A DNA stretch of 13,046 nt from Nitrospira sp. GTDB lineage: Bacteria; Nitrospirota; Thermodesulfovibrionia; Thermodesulfovibrionales; SM23-35. The stretch spans positions 1 through 13,046 of the forward strand of contig VGWY01000054.1 of the NCBI GenBank assembly GCA_016873575.1, read 5' to 3'. The notes beneath the pieces are model-generated. The model was not told the origin of the DNA, did not search any database, and worked only from the letters and a program-made list of their open reading frames with translations. Shown here in pieces: positions 7,449 to 13,046 of the stretch. The first letter of the stretch is position 1. Every line of letters starts with the position of its first letter. The position numbers and the translations under genes were made by a program.

Positions 7449-8224
7449 AGAAACGATATCAGGGTAATTATACCATCAAATATGAATACTAAAAACAGGC
7501 TCTGCATTACCGCAATCGTTGTTACCTGGGGTATCTCAGTTATTGATAACTGTACCCTGAATCCGTGATAGCATGCGACTGTTGAAATGATCATCCCGAA
7601 TACAGCACTTTTTAATAATGAGATGCCAATCTCAAAAAGGCTCAGGGCTGAAAATATACCCCGGAGGTGCTGCAGGAATGGAATATCTATCAATACGGAA
7701 GATAATGCTAAACCGCCAGCAATAGCAATGATCTGGAAATAAAAGGTGAGGATAAATACAGATACCGTTATCCCGACTATTCTCGGAACAATAAGATAAT
7801 CCAATGGGTCAATGCCCATGATTCTGAGGCTGTCCACCTCTCTGTTGACCTTCATAGAACCAAGCTCTGATGCTACGGCGGTGCAACTTCTCGCTATGAT
7901 GATTATTGCTGCAAATAAAGGACCGAGTTCCCTCACAACTGTCCACAATAATATCTTTCCTATAAGGAGGGCATTTAAACCAACGATATTTGTTACCTGT
8001 GTAATGATAACGATACCAATAAGTGCACCGATGATGGCTACCTTGCTCAATGCCTCTAATCCTGTAAAGTATAGCTGCCTATATGCAACCATACGAACAG
8101 GGGCAATCTTTAATGCTGAAATGTTTTTTATTGAATTAATGAATAATCCATAGGTGCCTTTTAGGTGGCTGATTGCATTCAGTACATTCTTTCCTATCCT
8201 CTCGGTATTTATAATTTGTAACAT
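7445..8224 (-). CDS. mlaE: MlaE-family ABC transporter permease
   Basis: The integral membrane subunit of the MCE lipid transporter. About five to six hydrophobic segments are visible, including LSKVAIIGALIGIVIITQV, LGPLFAAIIIIARSC, PRIVGITVSVFILTFYF and the C-terminal SLFLVFIFDGIITLISFL. The diagnostic block RELGPLFAAI, then ELGSMKVNREVDSLRIMGIDP and LIVPRI, is well conserved and contains the coupling-helix region that docks the ATPase. In contrast, the C-terminal GGAxGVGxATT block of the family reads QLSITEIPQVTTIAV, keeping only part of it. The length of 259 residues is normal. AAAGGG stands about 9 bases before the ATG. It is probably the first transporter gene after the HAD gene, separated from it by a repeat element. 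Confidence 0.93.
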   Translation of the reverse strand: MLQIINTERIGKNVLNAISHLKGTYGLFINSIKNISALKIAPVRMVAYRQLYFTGLEALSKVAIIGALIGIVIITQVTNIVGLNALLIGKILLWTVVRELGPLFAAIIIIARSCTAVASELGSMKVNREVDSLRIMGIDPLDYLIVPRIVGITVSVFILTFYFQIIAIAGGLALSSVLIDIPFLQHLRGIFSALSLFEIGISLLKSAVFGMIISTVACYHGFRVQLSITEIPQVTTIAVMQSLFLVFIFDGIITLISFL

Positions 8225-8248
8225 AAGAGCCCTTTGAAAAACTATTTA

Positions 8249-8346
8249 AACCACAGAGAACACAGAGATTTAGAAAATGAGTTCACAGAGTAACTTAATA
8301 ATTTTTTCTCGGTGTTCTCCTCATTGTCTCTGTGACCTCTGTGGTA
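8249..8346. repeat. CCACAGAG palindromic element, copy 1
   Basis: The left arm AACCACAGAGAACACAGAG (8249-8267) and right arm CTCTGTGACCTCTGTGGT (8328-8345) are inverted repeats matching in 16 of 18 positions. Further related bases lie inside (GTTCACAGAG, GGTGTTCTCC). The element fills most of the space between mlaE and the HAD gene. It has no coding potential and ends 15 bases before the HAD stop. Confidence 0.85.
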
Positions 8347-8360
8347 AATTTTTTAATGCT

Positions 8361-9020
8361 TTAGAGTAACTCTTTAAAATCAAAAATATGTAAAAAATCT
8401 TTTGACATCTTCGGTTTCATCTTTGAATTCGCCCTCGCCTTATGAAGGATATATCTTATTCCATATGATTTTGCTGTTTTTAAGACGTCCTCTGTGTCAT
8501 CAACGAGAAGGGTTTTCCCCTTATCAAAACCGAGGCGTTTTTCTGCCTCTTTCCAGAACTCAATAGTCTCTTTTGGATAACCAACATCAAATGAAGAAAG
8601 AACCATATCAAAATATCTTCCGATACGGGTCTTTTTGAGCTTTAAGTCAATAGCCTTGTAATAGGCGTTTGTAACAAGAAATACCTTTTTCTTCTGCTGT
8701 TTTAACATCTGCAGGAACTCCTCCACATGGGGATGAACTTCTATAAGATGCTTGATCTGTTCCTTTAAGGCAGGGATATCAATGGATAGTTCTTTTGACC
8801 AGAAATCAAGGTCTGTCCAGTTCAGTGTGCCTTCATGGACCCTGTATCTCTCCATAAGCTCCTCTTTTGCCTTTCCAAATGTAATACTATGTTTCTCGGC
8901 ATACCTTTCAGGCACAAGATGCTCCCAGAAGTAATCGTCAAAATATCTGTCGAGGAGTGTTCCATCCATATCAAGGAGGACAAATTTTATATCCTTCAGA
9001 GGGATCTTTCTTGAGTCCAT
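8361..9020 (-). CDS. yrfG: HAD-family hydrolase, YrfG-like GMP/IMP nucleotidase
   Basis: A soluble Mg-dependent phosphatase of the haloacid dehalogenase superfamily. Motif I is LLDMDGTLLD with nucleophile D17 and acid/base D19. Motif II is FLVTNA with T117. Motif III Lys is K150 in GYPKE, and motif IV is LLVDDTED with D174 and D175. An alpha-helical cap lies between motif I and motif II. Segments FDDYFWEHLVPERYAE, TLNWTDLDFWSKEL, GYPKETIEFW and AKSYGIRYIL align closely with E. coli YrfG, which dephosphorylates purine nucleotides; I infer the same role. The length of 219 residues is typical. AAGG precedes the ATG at good spacing. It lies upstream of mlaEFD on the same strand but is separated by a repeat element, so co-transcription is possible but not certain. 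Confidence 0.88.
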   Translation of the reverse strand: MDSRKIPLKDIKFVLLDMDGTLLDRYFDDYFWEHLVPERYAEKHSITFGKAKEELMERYRVHEGTLNWTDLDFWSKELSIDIPALKEQIKHLIEVHPHVEEFLQMLKQQKKKVFLVTNAYYKAIDLKLKKTRIGRYFDMVLSSFDVGYPKETIEFWKEAEKRLGFDKGKTLLVDDTEDVLKTAKSYGIRYILHKARANSKMKPKMSKDFLHIFDFKELL

Positions 9021-9036
9021 TTTTATACCTTAATAT

Positions 9037-9065
9037 AATATATAGAAGTAGTTTTTTTCCGTAAA
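9037..9065 (-). promoter_or_regulatory. Candidate sigma-70-type promoter for the HAD gene
   Basis: Read on the minus strand, TTTACG (9060-9065) is followed by 17 bases and TATATT (9037-9042), with the ATG 16 bases further on and an AAGG between. The -10 is good and the -35 poor. The surrounding sequence is very AT-rich, so chance matches are likely. Confidence 0.35.
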
Positions 9066-9074
9066 TTATAATCA

Positions 9075-9146
9075 GCCACAGAGCACACAGAGTTCATAGA
9101 GAAAAGTAAAATATTTGATTAAAATATCTCTGAGTCCTCTGTGGTT
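9075..9146. repeat. CCACAGAG palindromic element, copy 2
   Basis: The left arm GCCACAGAGCACACAGAG (9075-9092) and right arm CTCTGAGTCCTCTGTGGT (9128-9145) are inverted with a few mismatches. The layout is the same as copy 1 but with a shorter, AT-rich centre. It sits between the divergent HAD and argD genes, immediately upstream of the proposed argD promoter. Confidence 0.82.
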
Positions 9147-9150
9147 ACAT

Positions 9151-9180
9151 TTGATTTTTAAATCCGTTTTTCGGTATTAT
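9151..9180 (+). promoter_or_regulatory. Candidate promoter for argD, giving a leaderless or near-leaderless transcript
   Basis: TTGATT (9151-9156), an 18-base spacer and TATTAT (9175-9180) form a reasonable sigma-70 pair. The ATG of argD begins 8 bases after the -10, about where transcription would start, and no Shine-Dalgarno sequence is present. No ARG-box-like palindrome is evident. Confidence 0.45.
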
Positions 9181-9187
9181 CACACTC

Positions 9188-10387
9188 ATGGATTGCAAGA
9201 AACTCATTGAAGAATCAAGCCGCTACATCATGAATACCTACAACAGGTTCCCCATTGTCCTGAGAAAAGGACGAGGCATAAAGGTATGGAGCTTTGATGG
9301 AAAGGAGTACCTCGATTTTGTCGGTGGAGTTGCAGTAAATATCCTCGGGCATTGCCATCCGAGGGTCGTTGTTGCGATACAAAAGCAGGCACAGAGGCTT
9401 CTCCATGTCTCGAACTATTATCACATTGAACCACAGATAAGGCTTGCAAAACTGCTTGTAGAGCATTCCTTTGCTGACAAGGCATTCTTCTGTAATTCCG
9501 GAGCTGAAGCGAATGAGGCAGCAATAAAGCTTGCGCGTAAATATGCAAAAGAAAATATCGGTACTGACCGCTTTGAAATAATCACGGCAAAGAATTCATT
9601 TCATGGCAGGACACTCGCAACAATTACTGCAACGGGACAGGAAAAGTTTCAGAAAGGGTTTGAACCACTGGTACCGGGATTCTCATATGTTCCATTCAAT
9701 GATGTTCCTGCAATCAGTGGGGCAATAACAAAGAATACATGTGCAATTCTGTTAGAACCTATACAGGGAGAAGGCGGGGTCAAGGTGCCTGACCATGACT
9801 ATCTCAAAAAGGTCAGGGAACTCTGTAACGAACACAATCTTCTCCTCATTTTGGACGAGGTTCAGACTGGAATGGGCAGGACAGGTAAATTCTTTGCCTA
9901 TGAACATTTTGGAATTACTCCGGATATCATGACGATTGCAAAGGGACTTGGCGGTGGTGTGCCCATTGGTGCAATGCTTGCAACAGATAAGGCTGCATCT
10001 GGATTTCAACCTGGCAATCACGCTACAACCTTTGGTGGCAACCCGCTTGTCTGTACTGCTGCGATAGCAACGATCGAGACACTTCTTGAAGATGGTTTTA
10101 TCCTTGACCAGTGTAACAGGATGGGGAAATACTTACAAGAAAGGCTTGAAAATCTTAAGGATACATTTCCAAACCTTATTGTAGATGTAAGGGGACTTGG
10201 ACTGCTCCTGGGCATGGAACTGACAACAGAGGGGGATCCGATTGTGAGGGCATGTCTTGAAAAGGGAGTGCTTATCAATTGCACCACTGGAAATGTGTTG
10301 CGATTTATTCCACCGCTGATTGTCCAGCATAAGGATATAGACTATCTTATGAATGTACTTGAAAAGATTTTTGAAAGGCTGCAATAA
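9188..10387 (+). CDS. argD: Acetylornithine aminotransferase
   Basis: A PLP-dependent class III aminotransferase converting N-acetylglutamate semialdehyde and glutamate to N-acetylornithine and 2-oxoglutarate in arginine biosynthesis. It may also act on succinyl-diaminopimelate, as ArgD proteins can. The PLP lysine is K252 in IAKGLGGGVPIGA. The cofactor-binding D223 lies in LILDEVQTGMGRTG, with SGAEANEAA at 104-112 and SFHGRT at 137-142 contacting the phosphate and ring. The C-terminal LRFIPPL carries the substrate carboxylate-binding Arg region. The length of 399 residues is standard. The N-terminus YIMNTYNRFPIVLRKGRG matches relatives, which fixes the start despite the lack of a ribosome binding site. 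It is followed 48 bases later by argF. Confidence 0.96.
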   Translation: MDCKKLIEESSRYIMNTYNRFPIVLRKGRGIKVWSFDGKEYLDFVGGVAVNILGHCHPRVVVAIQKQAQRLLHVSNYYHIEPQIRLAKLLVEHSFADKAFFCNSGAEANEAAIKLARKYAKENIGTDRFEIITAKNSFHGRTLATITATGQEKFQKGFEPLVPGFSYVPFNDVPAISGAITKNTCAILLEPIQGEGGVKVPDHDYLKKVRELCNEHNLLLILDEVQTGMGRTGKFFAYEHFGITPDIMTIAKGLGGGVPIGAMLATDKAASGFQPGNHATTFGGNPLVCTAAIATIETLLEDGFILDQCNRMGKYLQERLENLKDTFPNLIVDVRGLGLLLGMELTTEGDPIVRACLEKGVLINCTTGNVLRFIPPLIVQHKDIDYLMNVLEKIFERLQ

Positions 10388-10391
10388 ATTT

Positions 10392-10410
10392 AACCACAGA
10401 GAACACAGAG
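10392..10410. repeat. CCACAGAG element, half copy (left arm only)
   Basis: AACCACAGAGAACACAGAG is identical to the left arm of copy 1 at 8249-8267, but no right arm follows. It takes up much of the 48-base argD-argF spacer and ends 25 bases before the argF ATG. Confidence 0.8.
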
Positions 10411-10435
10411 AAAAATAAAAATAGAGAGTGAAATT

Positions 10436-11341
10436 ATGAAACGTGATTTTTTGACATTATGGGATGTATCTTCAAAAGAGATTGAACATCTTCTTAAGAG
10501 GGCGATAGAGTTGAAATCAGGCAAAGATGTAAATAAATGTCCGTTAATCGGTAAAAGCATCGGCCTCTTATTCGAAAAGGCATCAACGAGGACAAGGGTC
10601 TCTTTCGAGGTAGGCATTTATCAGCTCGGTGGACAGACCATTTATATGAATCCAAAGGAAATACAGATTGGACGAGGTGAAACCATTGAAGATACTGCAA
10701 AGGTGCTATCAAGATACCTGAATGCTATCGTTATTAGAACCTTCAGCCATAATGCCATCGCAGAGTTTGCAAAGAATTCTTCTATCCCTGTTATCAATGG
10801 CCTCAGTGATTTACACCACCCCTGCCAGGCACTCGCAGATCTGATGACCATTGCTGAAAGGAAAGGAAAGCTGAAAGGCTTACACCTTGCCTATGTAGGT
10901 GACGGCAACAATGTTGCAAATTCTCTGATAGAGGCCGCATCAAAAATGGGAATAACCCTTTCCATTGCATGTCCTGAAGGCTATGAACCTGATGCTGATA
11001 TTCTCAAAAAGGCAAGATCCTCTGCGAAAAGTGAGATTCTTATCTATAGAGAACCAAGAGATGCAGTTGACAAGGCAGATGCAGTTTATACAGATGTCTG
11101 GGTAAGTATGGGACAGGAGCAAGAGGCGGCAAAGAAAAAACGAAAGTTCAAGGACTATCAACTCAACAGTAAGCTCCTTACATATGCAAAAAAGGATGCA
11201 ATAGTGCTTCACTGTTTACCAGCACACAGGGGTGAAGAGATTACAGACGATGTGATTGACGGACCACGGAGCGCAGTTTTTGATCAGGCAGAAAACAGGC
11301 TTCATACACAGAAGGCATTATTAGAGTTTCTTTTACGTTAA
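10436..11341 (+). CDS. argF: Ornithine carbamoyltransferase
   Basis: The anabolic enzyme joining carbamoyl phosphate to ornithine to give citrulline. The carbamoyl-phosphate loop is STRTR at 50-54, and HHPCQALADL (127-136) carries the second binding motif. The ornithine-binding region includes DVWVSMGQE (220-228) and the catalytic HCLPAHRG with C260. Both the carbamoyl phosphate domain and the ornithine domain are complete. The 301-residue length is normal for OTCase. These motifs rule out aspartate carbamoyltransferase. The start is preceded by AGAGAG at workable spacing. It probably shares a transcript with argD, although the half repeat lies between them. argG and argH do not follow; the next gene is an outer-membrane protein. 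Confidence 0.96.
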   Translation: MKRDFLTLWDVSSKEIEHLLKRAIELKSGKDVNKCPLIGKSIGLLFEKASTRTRVSFEVGIYQLGGQTIYMNPKEIQIGRGETIEDTAKVLSRYLNAIVIRTFSHNAIAEFAKNSSIPVINGLSDLHHPCQALADLMTIAERKGKLKGLHLAYVGDGNNVANSLIEAASKMGITLSIACPEGYEPDADILKKARSSAKSEILIYREPRDAVDKADAVYTDVWVSMGQEQEAAKKKRKFKDYQLNSKLLTYAKKDAIVLHCLPAHRGEEITDDVIDGPRSAVFDQAENRLHTQKALLEFLLR

Positions 11342-11362
11342 TCTTTATTTCTAACCTAAATT

Positions 11363-11387
11363 ATTATGGAAATACCATAATCCTTTT
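11363..11387 (+). terminator. AT-rich hairpin after argF, possible weak terminator
   Basis: A perfect seven-pair stem, ATTATGG (11363-11369) and CCATAAT (11375-11381), with loop AAATA, followed by CCTTTTCC. It begins 22 bases after the argF stop. The stem is AT-rich and the T-run short and interrupted, so it may equally be a protein-binding palindrome. Confidence 0.35.
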
Positions 11388-11389
11388 CC

Positions 11390-11479
11390 TGTCATTGCGG
11401 CTTGTCCAGAATCGTTAAGAAAGATTCTCGATACGAGTCTTCGCTGAGAGTCGCTCCGACCCGACAAGCGGGAATGACA
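11390..11479. repeat. 90-base inverted-repeat element, TGTCATT ends
   Basis: Terminal arms TGTCATTGCGGCTTGTC (11390-11406) and GACAAGCGGGAATGACA (11463-11479) are inverted repeats with two mismatches in 17. Inside are two perfect small hairpins, AGAATC/GATTCT and CTCG-ATA-CGAG, and a direct repeat of GAGTC. It resembles the short non-autonomous GTCATT repeats widespread in bacterial genomes. It has no open reading frame of its own. Confidence 0.75.
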
Positions 11480-11564
11480 CTAAGACAAAAAACATTTTTT
11501 TTGAAAAATTGTGTATGGTATTTTTCACTTGCCTTTTTTAAAAATTTTCTTGACAATAAAAACC

Positions 11565-12863
11565 GTGAAAAACCTTTTTGCATCTCTATTCATCCTGCTG
11601 TCCATTTTTATATTTTCATCTATTTCACATGCAACCGAGGCAATCTATGAACAGCATATAGCAAAAGGCATCTCAGGCCTTGAGACAAATAATTACAAAG
11701 ATGCTATAAATGAATTCAGGGCTGCTCTCATTGAGAAACCGAATGACGCAACAGCAACACTTTATCTCGGTATAGCTTTGAATCGTTCAGGGGACAAAGA
11801 GGCTGAGACAACACTCAAGAAGGCGCTCTCAACGAATCCTGAAGAACCAAGGACAAACCTTGAACTCGGTATCTACTACTTCAACAGAGCCACTTATGAT
11901 GAGGCAGGTGATTATTTTGAAAATACCATAAAGGTGGCACCTGCCACAGAGTTTTCTGCACGGGCTGAGGAATATCTCAAGGTAATCAAGCAGAGAGGTA
12001 AGGTAAAACACTGGATATTAAACATATCGGCAGGCGGTCAATACGATAGTAATGTTGTCCTGAATCCGGATAATAGCCCATTGCCCCAGGGAATATCGAG
12101 AAAATCAGACTGGAGGGCTATAGTATACCTTAAGGGGAGATACAATATTATCACAAAAGAAAAATTAGAAGGCTCTCTTAGTTACAGCCTTTATCAGAGT
12201 CTTCATATGAAACTATCTGATTTTAATGTCACACAGAACCTCTTAGAACTGAAGGGCGCATACACTATTTCACCGACATTGAACCTCAAAGGCGTATACT
12301 CTTTTGAATATACACACGTGGGATGGGAGAAATATGATTATGCACATTCACTATCACCATCTCTTATTATTTCAGAGGGCAAAGGGTTCTCCACAATAGT
12401 TGAATATAGGTACAGGAAGAGCCATTTTATAGACTCAGACCTTTTTGTGAGTAACTCAGAAAGGACAGGCTCTAACAATCTCATAGGTATAACCCAGAAT
12501 ATACCGATAGGAACCTTTCTTTCAGCAAGTATTGGCTATTCACATGACGGGGACTCAACCAGGAAAGATTATTGGGATTACCAGGGGGATAAAGGCACCG
12601 CAGGCTTGCGCTGGAGCTTACCGAAAAACATACTTTTAGACCTCGCTGGTGAATACTATAAAAAAGATTACAAAGGTATAAATCCATTATCATCAGAAAA
12701 GAGGGAAGATAAAGTTTTTACAACCACCGTCCTAGCAACAAAGGCTCTATCAGAGAGATACAGCATAACTGCTGGTCAGCTTTATACGCGGAATAAGTCA
12801 AATATTGCGGTGTATGATTATAAACGTGCGATAACAAGCCTTTTCCTGAACGCGAGGTTTTAA
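11565..12863 (+). CDS. Exported TPR plus outer-membrane beta-barrel protein
   Basis: A predicted outer-membrane protein of 432 residues. With GTG at 11565 as start, the first 23 residues form a clean signal peptide: one early lysine, a long hydrophobic core, and SISHA before the cleavage. An upstream GTG at 11511 would add 18 residues that spoil it. Residues about 28-127 form three TPR units, for example YKDAINEFRAALIEKPNDATATLYLGIAL. A barrel begins near HWILNISAGGQYDSN (about 149) and runs to the end as alternating amphipathic strands rich in Tyr and Ser. The final residues SLFLNARF place Phe last, as the barrel assembly machinery prefers. The TPR-then-barrel plan recalls SLAM-type surface lipoprotein translocators and TPR porins. 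I do not recognise the exact family, and no substrate is implied. No ribosome binding site is obvious. Confidence 0.82.
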   Translation: MKNLFASLFILLSIFIFSSISHATEAIYEQHIAKGISGLETNNYKDAINEFRAALIEKPNDATATLYLGIALNRSGDKEAETTLKKALSTNPEEPRTNLELGIYYFNRATYDEAGDYFENTIKVAPATEFSARAEEYLKVIKQRGKVKHWILNISAGGQYDSNVVLNPDNSPLPQGISRKSDWRAIVYLKGRYNIITKEKLEGSLSYSLYQSLHMKLSDFNVTQNLLELKGAYTISPTLNLKGVYSFEYTHVGWEKYDYAHSLSPSLIISEGKGFSTIVEYRYRKSHFIDSDLFVSNSERTGSNNLIGITQNIPIGTFLSASIGYSHDGDSTRKDYWDYQGDKGTAGLRWSLPKNILLDLAGEYYKKDYKGINPLSSEKREDKVFTTTVLATKALSERYSITAGQLYTRNKSNIAVYDYKRAITSLFLNARF

Positions 12864-12994
12864 TGAAGAAGAAGTATATCACCCTCCCCTTTGTCCCCTC
12901 CCATCAAGGGAGGGGAGGGGAAGTGGTAGATCCGTCACTAAAATCTCCCTCGCCCCTTGCGGGAGAGCTTGCTATATTAAGGGGAAGGAAGTAG
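12863..12994 (+). other. Short open frame overlapping the preceding stop (TAATG), possibly the broken start of a downstream gene
   Basis: ATGAAGAAGAAG begins inside the stop of the outer-membrane gene, as coupled genes often do, and reads MKKKYITLP. It then passes straight through the GC-rich hairpin repeat and stops after 43 codons. The repeat-encoded part is not credible protein. In another frame an open stretch reading VVRKRLYSFLKDRKLVK continues to the window end. One reading is that a repeat inserted near the start of a gene. The data do not settle it. Confidence 0.25.
12882..12984. repeat. GC-rich hairpin repeat (CCCCTCCC...GGGAGGGG and CTCCC...GGGAG)
   Basis: CCCCTCCC (12895-12902) and GGGAGGGG (12908-12915) form a perfect eight-pair hairpin with loop ATCAA. 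Additional CCCTCCCC bases before it and AGGGG after it allow alternative pairing. A second hairpin, CTCCC (12945-12949) with GGGAG (12961-12965), and CCCCTT with AAGGGG outside it, make a two-part structure. The base composition differs sharply from the surrounding AT-rich DNA, suggesting a dispersed repeat. Confidence 0.7.
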
Positions 12995-13046
12995 TAGTCA
13001 GAAAAAGGCTATACTCTTTCTTGAAAGATCGCAAGTTGGTAAAACC

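Noticed and set aside
11550..11555. Perfect TTGACA as a -35 box for the outer-membrane gene
   Set aside because: No -10 lies 16 to 18 bases downstream, and that position is already inside the coding region.
11511..11564. Upstream GTG (11511) or TTG (11550) as the start of the outer-membrane protein
   Set aside because: Both add residues in front of an otherwise typical signal peptide and neither has a ribosome binding site; GTG 11565 gives a cleaner leader, though this is not proven.

Overview
This window comes from the chromosome of a Gram-negative, moderately AT-rich bacterium. The evidence is an MCE/Mla-type envelope lipid transport operon, an outer-membrane beta-barrel protein ending in Phe, and secretion signals. 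The two-subunit iron-sulfur fumarase, the Ogg2-type DNA glycosylase, the methylthioadenosine/SAH deaminase and the dense small intergenic repeats would fit an anaerobic or thermophile-related lineage such as Nitrospirota (Thermodesulfovibrionia) or a deltaproteobacterial group. That placement is inference from gene content only. I see no tRNA, rRNA, CRISPR array, transposase or phage gene.

Layout. On the minus strand from 2120 down to 1 runs a tight operon: fumarase alpha, fumarase beta, a small zinc-ribbon protein, and an 8-oxoguanine glycosylase/lyase cut by the window edge. Diverging on the plus strand are asd (2246-3265), a repeat-filled gap (3266-3534) and an mtaD-type deaminase (3535-4860). 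On the minus strand follows an operon read from 9020 down to 4869: a YrfG-like HAD nucleotidase, mlaE, mlaF, mlaD and a TPR protein with a membrane or lipoprotein leader. On the plus strand are argD (9188-10387) and argF (10436-11341), then a TPR plus beta-barrel outer-membrane protein (11565-12863). The window ends in a GC-rich hairpin repeat.

How the genes work together. asd (aspartate family) and argD/argF (arginine) are housekeeping biosynthesis. Fumarase is central carbon metabolism, MtaD recycles SAM by-products, and Ogg repairs oxidised guanine. MlaE, MlaF and MlaD should form an inner-membrane MCE lipid transporter, with the TPR protein as a likely accessory.

Two things stand out. 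First, the mlaF product is an intact reading frame that has lost every catalytic ABC motif: Walker A, Q-loop, signature, Walker B glutamate and H-loop histidine. It looks like a pseudo-ATPase kept inside an otherwise sensible operon. Second, the junctions are colonised by small repeats. Heptanucleotide tandem arrays lie inside coding sequence at the fumarase alpha/beta junction and encode the hydrophobic leader of the TPR protein. Three copies of a CCACAGAG palindromic element and at least three other hairpin elements fill the intergenic spaces. Several starts also lack a Shine-Dalgarno sequence and have a -10-like hexamer 5 to 7 bases before the ATG, which suggests leaderless transcripts.
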